Source of the DNA: Myxococcota bacterium
GTDB lineage: Bacteria > Myxococcota_A > UBA796 > JAFGLY01
Length of the DNA stretch: 64,000 nucleotides
Assembly: GCA_024276675.1 (NCBI GenBank)
Contig: JAJRWT010000017.1
Location: 1-64,000 of the forward strand
Direction of reading: 5' to 3'
Shown here: positions 37,688-47,460 of the stretch, piece by piece
Position numbering within the stretch: the first letter of the stretch is position 1
Layout of the letters: the number at the start of each line of letters is the position of its first letter
Notes under the pieces: generated by a model
The model's input: only the letters and a program-made list of their open reading frames with translations
Told to the model about the DNA's origin: nothing
Databases searched by the model: none
Program-made: the position numbers and the translations under genes

Positions 37688-40648
37688 CTACTTACTGTTG
37701 TCCGGAGCAGTTCCAGGTGGGTTGGGCTGTATTTTTCCGATTCCCGTGGGCGGAGGGGAGTCGGGACCGGCCTTGGGTTGGAATGTCTCCATCGAGATCT
37801 CCGTCCTGGGAAGATGGGTCATGTCCGCCAGGAACATCTGGCTGTTCCCCACCAGGTCCAGATCCCTGTCGAGTTCGAGATCAGCGTCCTGGTCACAAAT
37901 GACCACCAACATGAAGTCCTTGCCGGCTGGTCCTGTCAGGTGGAAGTCTCCCTGTTAGTCGGTCCACGAGGAGGCCAGCGGAGCTGCCTGTCCTCCCTGT
38001 TCGCCAGGAGCCGGTATTCCGACCATCGAGACCTTGGCGGGCCTTGAACAGGCCGGGCCAGAGAGAGTACCGGATATGGAAATATGTTCCATGTTTTCAA
38101 TTTGGTCCTGGGAAAACGACGGTGGGCTGCGGAGGATTCTTTTCAACCGCCAACCTGCCCTGGGTGGAGTTTTTCGTTCGCCCGTGGACGGGTTTCCGCT
38201 GGCCCCCATGTTCTGGTCTTTCGATTGCATCAGGAGCTTCTGGGGACTGAGTGAGTTTTCGAGGGCTTGCCCTGAATCTGGAGGCGCCTCGCTGCAGACA
38301 AGGATGTCCTGTCCTTTGAAGCGTGTGGCCACCGGACTTCTGCACCTGCCGAGGCCTGGAAGCTCCCTGGGCGGTTCCCAGTGGATGCCATCTTCCGACT
38401 CACTTTGTACGACTATGGCCTTTCCCCGGGACCAGCCCTGGGCGTACATGCGCCAGGTATCACCATCGCGCCAGACGCATGGAACCGAAATCCCGGGAAC
38501 TTCGCCGACTTCGATGAACCGTCCTTCTTTGTTGGCCGCCACGACGACTCTGGTGGAGAGGCGTGGTTTGAGGGTGGTTTGTGTCATGTACAGGAGGCCG
38601 TCCACCATGACGGGATCACCCACGCCCGGCGCCTTGAAGATCACCCGGGGATTTTCAAAGAAACCGGATTCAGCAAGGCTGGCTCGCACCACCCTGTGGT
38701 CTCCCCTGGACAATACCGGATCTTCGCTGCGGCGAAGCTTGTCCAGGGTCCATGCTGTGAGCCACAATCTGCCATCTTCCCATGAAAGTTCGGGATCGAT
38801 TATTGATACCGGAGCATCGAGTGCATACCACCTGATCCCCCAGTGCAACAGATCCTGCGTGAAGAGAACCGGAAAGTAGGCGGGGTGCCTGACCGAGAGC
38901 ACCTGTGGAGGGCTGTACAGGAGGCCAGAGATCATCAGTACTTCATCGTCCACCACCCCCAGTCCCAGGGTGGTCATGTAGCGCGCAGATGGCTCGGGAA
39001 GGCGGTGCCACGTCTGTGCATCCGATGAGGTGTAGGACCAGATTACAGGGAATCCTTCGCCGGTGGAATCCTGTTCCAGCAGAGGTTCCAGGGCTGGGTT
39101 TCTGTACAGCCAGTCGTCCCAGGCGGGTTGAGGTTCGGATGCTGTGGGGGGAGGGTCTATGGACTCGGCGCTGTAGACGAAGCGTTGGCTCAGCCATTGC
39201 TTGTCGGGCCACTGTCGGGAACCATCCAGATCCGTGACACTGCCTCCCAGAGTGCCTGCCAGCTCGGAAACTCTTCCATGATCCGCGGAGAGATCTATGG
39301 CGAAGTGGGCAAAACCAGCAGCTCTGGCCCATTTTTCCAGAGCCCACAGGTTCCAGAACCTGGAGTCCACGATTTTCAGGTACACACTCGGTCCGGCGGA
39401 GTCCAGTCCTGCTGACGTGGGTTGGCCGTGGATGGTCTGGTCATAGAGTGACCAACGGGCGTCTGCTTCCAGCGGGTAGGTGAGTACGGGTCCGCTGGCC
39501 TTTTCGATGGCGGGCTCGGGGAGCGCGGACCAACGGGGCCAGGTTCCGGTGGACAGGGTTGCGAGCGCGAGAAAGCTCCAGGCGCGATGGCGAAAAAAAC
39601 TCCCCAGGAGAACTGCGAGCCCCAGCCAGCACAAGACTCCGAAGGTTGCGATGAACTCCGGACTGGACTTCCTGAAGAAGCCGAGGATGGGAAACAGGGG
39701 GAGGGCCAGCAGACTCCTGTCCAGGGGAATGGGCTCTCCATCGAGGCACAAGGTTGGTCCAATGGCGAAAAGCGTGCCTGCAAGAACAAGCAGCACGCCT
39801 CTGCGGCCCATGATACCTGCCCTGGGAAAGAATCCCAGGCATGAAGTGGCAAGCAGCAGCCCTCCCCAACGCGGAGCAATTCCAAGGCCGAGAAAGCCCT
39901 TCAGATCGCCGCCGATGCAACTTTCGCCAGGTGTTTGCGCGGAGAGATCTCCGAAGGCCTGGGGGAGCGCAAGGTGCCGGAAGGCCATAGCAGCGGCCAG
40001 CAGCAACATCGCGATGATGGCTGGAAGACGCAGGAAAGCCCGCGGGCGAAGTACGGCGAGTGCAATCAACGTTGCCAGGGCCGTGAGCCAGGAAGTCCCC
40101 ATGGCCAGGGTCGCAAGAAGACCCAGTACGACGCCCTTCCAGCTATTTCCAGGTGGAGCCGTCAATGCCAGAAGAGCCCAGGGAAGCCAGTAGACACTGC
40201 CGGCTTCCAAGCTTCCGGCACTAAGAGCCTGCATGGCGGCTGGCGAAAGCACCACCAGTGCGCCCCACCATCCATTCAAGCCTAGGCGGCGCATCAAAAG
40301 GGCGGCACCCATACCTGAGAACCATATTCGGGCAAAATGCAGAAAAAGTGCGGCGCGAGCAGCTCCCAGAAAATGGACGATGGGTGAGAGAATGGTCCCT
40401 TCCACAAGGAGATGCGGCCAGACGACCTGGCCTTCCGGAAAGAGCAACAGCCTGGTGGAAAGACCTTCCTGCCAGAAGGGGCCGGAAGAGTGCCAGAGAT
40501 GCCACAGACCTGTGGGAAGAATGTTTCCCTGTCCCAGTGCAAGACCCCACTCCGCATCACTGGGGGGGATTCCCAGCGCCAGCAGTAAGAGCAAGAGACA
40601 ACAAGTCGCAATTGTGAGCGGAGCATCGAGCCACGGATGTACGCTCAT
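37688..40648 (-). CDS. Membrane protein with beta-propeller-like and beta-sandwich C-terminal domains, one in-frame TAA
   Basis: 986 aa if a single in-frame TAA (codon 898) is read through. Residues 1-400 are polytopic membrane (paralogue of 15708-17396; WSLYDQTIHGQPTSAGLD near 420). Residues about 500-820 look like a five-bladed glycosidase/sialidase-type propeller (DAQTWHRLPEP, DGLLYMTQTT, DGIHWEPPREL). The C-terminus is a carboxypeptidase-regulatory/CnaB-like sandwich: SISGTLSGPACSRPAKVSMV, PLASSWTD, TAA, QGDFHLTGPAGKDFMLVVIC. The strand order needs the post-TAA part. ATG 40648 gives the best first helix. It ends in TAG. Conventional calling would stop it at 37955. Confidence 0.72.
37955..37957 (-). 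other. In-frame TAA inside beta-sandwich domain (candidate sense codon)
   Basis: The TAA lies between SSWTD and QGDFHLTGPAG, in the middle of a CnaB-like motif whose usual form is TD-x-xG-x-F. The frame continues open for 88 more codons of coherent sequence to a TAG at 37688. Confidence 0.78.
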
Positions 40649-40789
40649 CCTGTACCTGCCTCTTTGTGCTGTGGAACAGTCCCAATCGTGATTTGCAACT
40701 ATGTGGTATAGCAGCACCGATTATGTATTCGTCGGACCCGTAAAGCCAGGAGTCCTTTTGCGCCAGTTCATAGCACGTCAGGCAGGAAT

Positions 40790-42598
40790 GTGAGCAGCGA
40801 GTCCCTGGAGGGGCGCGGCGGGTCTCTTTCACGACCTGTTGGTGCTCACGTGCTCCGTGGAAGGATCATCGGGGTACTGGGCCCCGTCGCTGCTTCGGTC
40901 GCTGCTCTCGCTGTTTCTCGTGTCGTGTTGGGAGAGGTCTGGCGGGATGGCTGGATCGCTGGCGGCAGCGGTGGAATATGGACAACCCTTGAGATAGAGA
41001 CGGCCTTTGGGCCCCATGCAGCGGCATCGGATGGTCTCCATGTCCTTCCGCTGCCCTTGAAGCTGGCAGCAGGTCTGCTGGCCGGCCGCATGCCATCAGA
41101 GCAGGTATGGAACCTCTTGCTGCTGACTGGCCTGCTCCTGGGTTTTTTCGCGGTTTTCAGGGCCAGTAGGAAGAGCGGCGCCTCGTTTGCGCTGTCCTTG
41201 GGGGTGGCCCTGCTGTGTACCTGGAGCCCAGTGCTTTCAGGTGGGTTGGAGCGGGGTGGCCTGGCCTACCTGAACACCGCTTTCTACCTTTTCCTGCTGT
41301 TGTCGCTTTTCTCGGAGAGGAAGGGGCTGTTGCATCTCGTTGCAGTAGCGGGCATCTCCGTTCTGGTGGCCTGGATCTATCCTCCGGGCAGCGTACTGCT
41401 GCTTCTGGCCGTCCTGTTCCTCTCCGTTTCGAAAGGTCCTTCCCCAGCGCGGCTTGCATCGGCAGTTGGTATCGTGGTGGGTGTTGCCGCGGCGGTGTTG
41501 GACACTCTCAACCTTCCAGGTGGATTGCCAGAACCAACCACCATGGAGTTCAAGAACATTTTTTCCTTGCCATGGAACTCCGGACCTGGCCTGGGACTGG
41601 CTGGTACCTGCCTGGCGGTGCTGGCCATATATGGCTTGGCACGAAACGTATCTACGAGAGGAAAGGCCTGGACTCTAATCGTTCTGGCCCTCGCAGCCAT
41701 GGCCCTGGCCTGCGGACCGTGGGTTGTGTGGAACGACAGCCCGCTGCCCGTGGCCGGGGGATTGGTACCGCTACCGGCCTGGCCCTTCCATGCGATGCTG
41801 AAGGGTATCTATGCCTGGGCACCCATGATGGGCTTGTTGCAGGCCACTCTTGCTGTTGCCTTTATTCTGGCTCCGTCCTGGAACAGGCCTCTGGCCTCGT
41901 GGGGACTGTTGCTGGTGGCCGCGGTGGAACCGATCCTCGTGGGAAAAGTGGGCGGCGCGGACGTGGCAAGACTTCCGGACGAGCGGCTCGGTGTTGCCAT
42001 GTCGGTGGCGGACGGACCTGTTCTCCACCTTCCCCTGGAATTGCTCCACAATGACGATAAAATGGGAGCGCCACCGGGGTACAATGCGCTCTGGACGCTG
42101 GTGGACATGCGGTTGGGCCGCCAGGCAGCGGTCCCCTGGGTACCCGTGGCGGTGCATCCGCTGCTGGCGGAACCTCTGGTAGTCCTTTCGCTGTACGCCG
42201 AGCAGGTGGAGTTGCCCGGTAGCGAAAGGATCGCCATCCCCAACATGGCTCCTGGTTTGGCTCTGAAGGCTTCGGGGGTTCACTGGCTGGTGGTGCACCG
42301 AGGGCTCATGAAGTCCGAAACCCTGGAAATGCTGGATCCGGTCCTGCTGAGAACTCTGGGACCTCCTGTCCGGGATCTGGTGGATCGGCTGGATATATAC
42401 GAGGTCGATGGGCAACGCTTGAACATCCCTCGAAACACTCGTCTCCTGGCACAGTCCGAAGCACCACGGCCCAACTGGACGACCCTGGACAGGTACAGGG
42501 CGGAGCTCGATAACGGACTGGGACTTCGAAGTCGTGAGTTTCAAGGGCAGAGGCCAGGAATCTCTCCAGGCAGCGGGGCCCGAAATAATCCAGACTGA
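40790..42598 (+). CDS. Polytopic membrane protein (paralogue family member)
   Basis: About 602 aa with roughly twelve hydrophobic helices. It is divergently transcribed from 37688-40648 with a 141-bp gap. It resembles the other GT-C/YfhO-like proteins of the window in layout (WIAGGSGGIWTTLEIETAFG after TM1, VLHLPLELLHNDDK late in the chain), but similarity is weaker. GTG 40790 is tentative. It ends in TGA. Function is unassigned. Confidence 0.62.
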   Translation: MSSESLEGRGGSLSRPVGAHVLRGRIIGVLGPVAASVAALAVSRVVLGEVWRDGWIAGGSGGIWTTLEIETAFGPHAAASDGLHVLPLPLKLAAGLLAGRMPSEQVWNLLLLTGLLLGFFAVFRASRKSGASFALSLGVALLCTWSPVLSGGLERGGLAYLNTAFYLFLLLSLFSERKGLLHLVAVAGISVLVAWIYPPGSVLLLLAVLFLSVSKGPSPARLASAVGIVVGVAAAVLDTLNLPGGLPEPTTMEFKNIFSLPWNSGPGLGLAGTCLAVLAIYGLARNVSTRGKAWTLIVLALAAMALACGPWVVWNDSPLPVAGGLVPLPAWPFHAMLKGIYAWAPMMGLLQATLAVAFILAPSWNRPLASWGLLLVAAVEPILVGKVGGADVARLPDERLGVAMSVADGPVLHLPLELLHNDDKMGAPPGYNALWTLVDMRLGRQAAVPWVPVAVHPLLAEPLVVLSLYAEQVELPGSERIAIPNMAPGLALKASGVHWLVVHRGLMKSETLEMLDPVLLRTLGPPVRDLVDRLDIYEVDGQRLNIPRNTRLLAQSEAPRPNWTTLDRYRAELDNGLGLRSREFQGQRPGISPGSGARNNPD

Positions 42599-43115
42599 AG
42601 GAGCCCGCCACATTCACGCCATGCTGGCAGTCGGTGGCGCACGAGTCTGCGCCCGATGCAGGGAAACAACCAGGTTTACACAGTATTTACGCGAGGGGCA
42701 TGCGGACGTTATCGAGCCATGACGGCCACTTATGGACGACGACAGGGCGTTCCTGTGGAACCCTCCAACCTGGCACTCTCGGAAAGCTGTCCAGGAAACT
42801 TACATATTCAGATGACTTGTGCGTTCTTGACGCGGGAGATCACTAGTGCTAGCTTCTCTGTCCCTTGAGCCCCTTGAGCCTGGCTTCTACGGTTCTGGCC
42901 GCATGGGCACAGTGTGATGACCCTCGATTCAAGCAGGTGAACTCTGGACACACCCTCCTGCTGCATTTTGGACAGGGAAGCGAGTAATTCGCTGAGGGTT
43001 TTCTGTTGCCGGCACACGGGCTTGTGTTTTCTGACAGAGCAGCCTGTCATATGGAGGATGGCTGTCTTCCGGCGACAGGACTGCCATGTGTCTCTACTGA
43101 TACAGGAGGTCCCGC
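42599..43115. other. Leader region upstream of the kor operon with a weak promoter candidate
   Basis: No recognisable gene in about 500 bp. A weak sigma-70-like pair, TTGACG (42827-42832) and TAGCTT (42850-42855) with 17-bp spacing, could drive the operon and would leave a long 5' leader of about 250 nt before korA. An 80-residue minus-strand frame (42808-43050) has no ribosome site and no known motif. A strong AGGAGG site for korA is at the right end. Confidence 0.4.
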
Positions 43116-44240
43116 ATGGGATATGAGTTCATCGAGGGAAACGAGGCGATATCGAGAGCCGCCATCAAGGCGGGTTGTGATTTTTTCGCCGGTTATCCCA
43201 TCACGCCAGCTTCATCTATCTTGCAATACATGCTCAAGCTTCTGCCACCGCTTGGTGGAACAGCCATTCAGGCAGAAGACGAGATCGCCTCCATGGGCTT
43301 TTGCATAGGTGCCGCCATGGCCGGGCGGAAGGTAATGACAGCCACGAGTGGTCCGGGGATCAGCCTCTACAGCGAAAACATCGGCCTGGCCATCATGGGC
43401 GAGACCCCCATGGTAATCGTCAATATTCAGCGGCAGGGGCCTGCTACGGGCTCCGCCACCAAAGGTGCGGAAAGCGATATCCAGTTCACGCGCTGGTCCA
43501 CCTCTGGAGGGCTGCCCATCATTGCCTTGAGCCCCGCCACGGTTACCGAAGCCTACGAACTGACCTTCCGGGCATTCAACATGGCCGAGCAGTATCGTGT
43601 TCCCGTTTTCCTGCTGGGGAACAAAGAGATCGGGGTCATGCAGGAAGGCGTCGACCTTGACAAGGTGGAACTTCCTCCGTTGTACAACCGCAGAAAAATC
43701 CCCGCCGACAAACCGGTTCATCCGCACGATTTCGAATCACCCTCCGATGTCCCGGCCATGGCGGATTTCGGTGGGGACCGGGTCGTTCGCTACACTACCT
43801 CCACTCACGACAAGGCGGCCTACCTCACCACCGATCCCGTGTTGATCGAAGAAATGCTGGAGCACTACCGGGCCAAGATCGAAACCGCCATCCACGACAT
43901 CGCCTTGTATCGCGAGGATTTCCAGGAAGGCGCGGAAACCCTGGTAGTGAGCTACGGCGTGACATCCCGGTCGGTGGCCGTGGCGGTAAGACAAGCCCGA
44001 TCAGCAGGGCAAAAGGTCTCTTCCCTGGTGTTGCAGACCTTGTGGCCGGTCCCGTCAAAGGCGATATTGGCTGCCATGGACGGCATCAAGAAGGTGATTG
44101 TACCCGAAATGAACCTCGGCCAGTACATCTTGGAAATCGAAAGGCTGGCTCCAAAGGGAATCCAGGTGGTAGGTGTCTCAAAGATGAACACGAAGCTTCT
44201 CTCACCATCCGAAATCCTTGGGAAAGGGGGTCTGCTATGA
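43116..44240 (+). CDS. korA: 2-oxoglutarate:ferredoxin oxidoreductase, alpha subunit
   Basis: 374-aa subunit of a thiamine-diphosphate 2-oxoacid:ferredoxin oxidoreductase, which interconverts 2-oxoglutarate + CoA and succinyl-CoA + CO2 using ferredoxin. N-terminal EGNEAISRAAIKAGCDFFAGYPITPAS and EDEIASMGFCIGAAMAGRKVMTATSGPG are the pyrimidine-domain signatures; IQRQGPATGSATKGAESDIQ follows. It lacks a fused gamma domain. First gene of the operon, with AGGAGG six bases before the ATG. Its TGA overlaps the korB ATG (ATGA), so translation is coupled. Substrate specificity (2-oxoglutarate) is inferred from family and context. Confidence 0.9.
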   Translation: MGYEFIEGNEAISRAAIKAGCDFFAGYPITPASSILQYMLKLLPPLGGTAIQAEDEIASMGFCIGAAMAGRKVMTATSGPGISLYSENIGLAIMGETPMVIVNIQRQGPATGSATKGAESDIQFTRWSTSGGLPIIALSPATVTEAYELTFRAFNMAEQYRVPVFLLGNKEIGVMQEGVDLDKVELPPLYNRRKIPADKPVHPHDFESPSDVPAMADFGGDRVVRYTTSTHDKAAYLTTDPVLIEEMLEHYRAKIETAIHDIALYREDFQEGAETLVVSYGVTSRSVAVAVRQARSAGQKVSSLVLQTLWPVPSKAILAAMDGIKKVIVPEMNLGQYILEIERLAPKGIQVVGVSKMNTKLLSPSEILGKGGLL

Positions 44241-45598
44241 GTGAACACAGCACCTACATGACCAAGGCCATCGGCCCCCTTCCGTTCTGTCCTGGATGTG
44301 GGCATACAACGATCATCAAGGCGCTCGACAAGGCGCTCGTCAAGCTCCAGCCGGATCCCGCAAAAGTGGTAATCGTGACCGACATCGGTTGCATCGGGCT
44401 CTCTGACAGGTATTTCACCACCAGTGCCTTCCACGGCCTTCACGGACGTTCAATAACCTACGCCTGTGGTCTCAAGCTGGCTCGTCCTGAATTGACAGTC
44501 GTGGCGTTGAAGGGCGATGGGGGCTGTGGCATCGGTGGCACGCATCTGCTGAACGTGGCCCGTCGAAACATCGGAATCACCCTGATCGTGGCCAACAACT
44601 TCAACTACGGCATGACCGGCGGGCAGCATTCCGTGACCACTCCCTCCGACGCCACGACCTCCACCACACCATGGGGGAACGTGGAGAGGCCCATGGACCT
44701 GGCGGCCACGGCAGCGGCAGCGGGTGCGGCCTGGGTAAACCGAACGACCAGCTTCGACGGACAGCTCTCCGACATCATCGCAACGGCCATCCAACAACCT
44801 GGATTCGCCATGCTGGATATCTGGGAACTCTGCATGGCCTACTACGCTCCCAGAAACAAGCTTCGCAAGAGCGGACTCACGGCGATGCTGGACGAGTACG
44901 GCTTCGAGCTGGGGCAGATTGCCGACAGGCCGCGTCCCGAGTACAGCGAGCGCTACAGGGCCGTCTTTCAGCAGAGGCGCACCGAGGAACGTGCAAGGCC
45001 GGCGATTGAAGTGGAGTTCGGCAACGCTGTTCCTCGTCAGACCGGTATCATCATCGCCGGCAGCGCGGGTCAGAAGATCAAATCCACGGCATCTCTCTTC
45101 GCCAGAGCAGCCATGGCAAGCGGTCTTCATGCCACCCAGAAGGACGACTACCCCATCACCGTGATGACTGGTCACTCCGTCGCTGAACTCATCATCAGCC
45201 CGGAGCGCATCGACTACACGGGAATCGATTCACCCGACTTCTTCATTCTTCTCTCCGAGGACGGACTGAACAGGACTCGAAAGCAGGTAGAAAAGCTACC
45301 TGAAACCTGTGTTCTGTACGCCGAGGAGACTATTCGGCTACCCAAGACGAGAGCTCGAGTGCGTCGTTATCCATTCATCGCTGCCGCCAGAAAGGTGAGC
45401 AAGCTTTCGCTGGCGTCACTTGCCCTGGCCACGATGATAGAAGAAAAGGGCTTCTTCCCGCTCGATGCCATGTCATGGGCAATCTCCAGCTTCCAGAAGC
45501 CCAAGGTGGCAGAAACCAACCTCAAGGCCGTTGCAGCCGGTTCAGCGCTGGCGCAGGGGCACCAACCCGAACACCAACCAGAAAGGGACCAGTCATGA
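44237..45598 (+). CDS. korB: 2-oxoglutarate:ferredoxin oxidoreductase, beta subunit fused to gamma domain
   Basis: 453 aa. The beta part (about 1-275) has the TPP-binding motif PFCPGCGHTTI and the Mg-binding GDGGCGIGG...N segment, and VANNFNYGMTGGQHSVTT. The rest (about 275-453) is a gamma-type domain (IIIAGSAGQKIKSTASLFARAA), so KorB and KorC are fused. No ferredoxin (delta) domain is present in this chain. ATG 44237 is fixed by the ATGA overlap with korA. Its TGA again overlaps the next ATG (45595). Confidence 0.9.
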   Translation: MSEHSTYMTKAIGPLPFCPGCGHTTIIKALDKALVKLQPDPAKVVIVTDIGCIGLSDRYFTTSAFHGLHGRSITYACGLKLARPELTVVALKGDGGCGIGGTHLLNVARRNIGITLIVANNFNYGMTGGQHSVTTPSDATTSTTPWGNVERPMDLAATAAAAGAAWVNRTTSFDGQLSDIIATAIQQPGFAMLDIWELCMAYYAPRNKLRKSGLTAMLDEYGFELGQIADRPRPEYSERYRAVFQQRRTEERARPAIEVEFGNAVPRQTGIIIAGSAGQKIKSTASLFARAAMASGLHATQKDDYPITVMTGHSVAELIISPERIDYTGIDSPDFFILLSEDGLNRTRKQVEKLPETCVLYAEETIRLPKTRARVRRYPFIAAARKVSKLSLASLALATMIEEKGFFPLDAMSWAISSFQKPKVAETNLKAVAAGSALAQGHQPEHQPERDQS

Positions 45599-46779
45599 GT
45601 ATTCCAACAATCGTCACGATGCCTGGAGATGGCATAGGTCAGACCGTTCTTCCCGAGGCCATCAAGGTGCTGGACAAGGTGGGCTTCAAGGCCGACTACG
45701 TCCACGCGGACATCGGGTGGGAGTTCTGGAAGACCGAGGGCAATCCCCTTCCACAGCGAACTCTGGATCTGCTGGAAAAGCACAGGGTTGCATTGTTTGG
45801 CGCCATTACATCCAAGCCCAAGGATGCCGCCGCCAGTGAACTGGACCCATCCCTGCGGGGCAAGGGCTATGTCTACTACAGTCCCATCGTTGGTTTGCGC
45901 CAGCATTTCAACCTGCAGCTCTGCATTCGTCCATGCAGATCCTTTACCGGCAACCCCTTGAACTTCATCCGGCGTGGCGCTGGCGGTAGCACCGACGAAC
46001 CCAAGGTAGACGTGGTGATCTTCCGCCAGAACACCGAGGGTCTCTACTCCGGCGTGGAGTGGACCGGCCCATCGGACGAAGTCCGTCGCGCCCTGGAAAC
46101 CCACCCCAAGATGGGAAGTTTTTCCGAGATACCTTCCGAGGATCTGGCCGTCTCGTGCAGGATATTCAGCAGGCCCGCCTGCCGCTATATTTGCCAAAAG
46201 GCTTTCGAGTACGCCGACAAACATGGCTACAAGTCCGTAACCGTCTGCGAAAAACCCAACGTTATACGCGAGACCTCCGGGATGATGGCCCAGGAGGCCA
46301 GGCTGGTGGCCAAGGAGTACCCGCACATTGCGTTGTGGTTCACCAACATAGACGCCCAGATGATGTGGCTCACCAAGAACCCCGAAGACTATGGCGTAAT
46401 CCTCTCCGGCAATATGTTCGGCGACATCATCTCCGATGGGTTCGCTGGTCTGACCGGCGGGCTGGGCTTCGCAAACAGCGCCAATGTGGGCGAAGATTGC
46501 GCAATTTTCGAACCGACCCATGGCTCGGCACCCAAGTATTTCGACTACGAAGTTCCCATTGTCAACCCCATGGCGATGATCCTGTCCGCGTGCATGATGC
46601 TGGACCATCTCGACGAGGTGGAGAAGGCAGATCGCATACGCATGGCAATAGCCGAGGTGATCGCGGAGGGGAAGGTACGTACCTACGACATGATGAAGCT
46701 CCAGGGCCGTCCCGACGTGGTCGAACACGGAGCGGCCAGCACCTACCAGATGACCGAAGCAATACTGGCAAAGCTCTAG
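45595..46779 (+). CDS. icd: Isocitrate dehydrogenase (NADP-type residues)
   Basis: 394-aa isocitrate/isopropylmalate dehydrogenase family enzyme. It oxidatively decarboxylates isocitrate to 2-oxoglutarate, or runs in reverse. It starts MSIPTIVTMPGDGIGQ. Substrate-binding elements are VGLRQHFNLQLCIRP, the metal-binding GDIISDGFAGLTGG, and FRQNTEGLYSGVEW. The coenzyme loop reads HGSAPKYFDYEVPIVNP: Lys-Tyr after AP matches the E. coli Lys344/Tyr345 that favour NADP. ATG 45595 overlaps korB by four bases. Linkage to korAB and aconitase-type genes supports isocitrate over isopropylmalate. It ends in TAG. Confidence 0.88.
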   Translation: MSIPTIVTMPGDGIGQTVLPEAIKVLDKVGFKADYVHADIGWEFWKTEGNPLPQRTLDLLEKHRVALFGAITSKPKDAAASELDPSLRGKGYVYYSPIVGLRQHFNLQLCIRPCRSFTGNPLNFIRRGAGGSTDEPKVDVVIFRQNTEGLYSGVEWTGPSDEVRRALETHPKMGSFSEIPSEDLAVSCRIFSRPACRYICQKAFEYADKHGYKSVTVCEKPNVIRETSGMMAQEARLVAKEYPHIALWFTNIDAQMMWLTKNPEDYGVILSGNMFGDIISDGFAGLTGGLGFANSANVGEDCAIFEPTHGSAPKYFDYEVPIVNPMAMILSACMMLDHLDEVEKADRIRMAIAEVIAEGKVRTYDMMKLQGRPDVVEHGAASTYQMTEAILAKL

Positions 46780-46795
46780 AACGAGGTGCTCCGAC

Positions 46796-47371
46796 ATGAT
46801 TACGAGACAGGACCTAGGCTCACTGTTTTCCGCGCAACTGGAGCAGATTCGGGACCAACGGCTGCGTGACAAGGTGATCGATGTATATGTCGATGCTTGC
46901 GAGCAGGGCGGTTGGAACAACCTGGATGAGCTCAAAGACATCCCCTTCACACTTCTCACTGATTGCAGGGGAATAAACTTCGTCGAGCATACCATCGCGG
47001 TCACCGAAGGTGCCGTTGCTCTTGCCAGGGCCCAGATGGAAACCTATTCCGAACTTCCCTACGAAATCGACATGGACCGCCTGGTGGCAGGTGGGTTGCT
47101 ACACGACGTTGGGAAGCTCCTGGAGATCGAACGCGATGGTGAAGGTGGCTATCGCAAGAGCCATGCCGGCAAGTGCGCTCGGCATCCGATTTCCGGAGCA
47201 ATTCTGGCGGCCATGGCGGGTCTTCCAGGCGAGTTGGTGAACACCATTGGTTGCCATGCCAAGGAAGGCGACGGGCGCCCGCAGGTCATCGAGACAGTGC
47301 TCATACACCAAGCGGATTTTGCAACTTTCAATCCCCTGGTCATGATGACCAGGGGTACGCTCATCCAGTAG
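46796..47371 (+). CDS. HD-domain phosphohydrolase
   Basis: 191-aa protein with a canonical HD metal-binding set: EHTIAVTEG (H), LLHDVGKLLEIE (HD), KSHAGKCARHPISGA (H) and IHQADFAT (D). These resemble HDIG-type phosphohydrolases rather than a GGDEF-linked sensor. It sits 16 bp after icd, with GAGGTG before the ATG, within the citrate/2-oxoglutarate operon. No metabolic step obviously needs it, so it may act on a nucleotide signal or a phosphorylated metabolite. It ends in TAG. Confidence 0.85.
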   Translation: MITRQDLGSLFSAQLEQIRDQRLRDKVIDVYVDACEQGGWNNLDELKDIPFTLLTDCRGINFVEHTIAVTEGAVALARAQMETYSELPYEIDMDRLVAGGLLHDVGKLLEIERDGEGGYRKSHAGKCARHPISGAILAAMAGLPGELVNTIGCHAKEGDGRPQVIETVLIHQADFATFNPLVMMTRGTLIQ

Positions 47372-47399
47372 CCAGAGATTGCTGGATGCCGGTCGTGGG

Positions 47400-47421
47400 G
47401 ACCGGGTGAAGGAACCCGGTT
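47400..47421 (+). promoter_or_regulatory. Intra-operon hairpin
   Basis: A seven-base-pair stem (accgggt / acccggt) with a six-base loop lies between the HD gene and the leuC-like gene, without a U-tract. It could stabilise the mRNA or attenuate. Weak evidence. Confidence 0.35.
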
Positions 47422-47460
47422 CCCATCTCTTGACGGTCGTCCAGAAGCAGGAGAACGACA

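Noticed and set aside
42808..43050. 80-residue minus-strand frame upstream of korA
   Set aside because: No ribosome site, no motif beyond one CPCG, and it lies in the likely leader of the operon.
45367..47004. Long antisense frame of 545 residues opposite korB and icd
   Set aside because: It mirrors the codon pattern of the genuine plus-strand genes, has no recognised motifs and no ribosome site. The antisense frame at 49289-50560 is the same kind of shadow.
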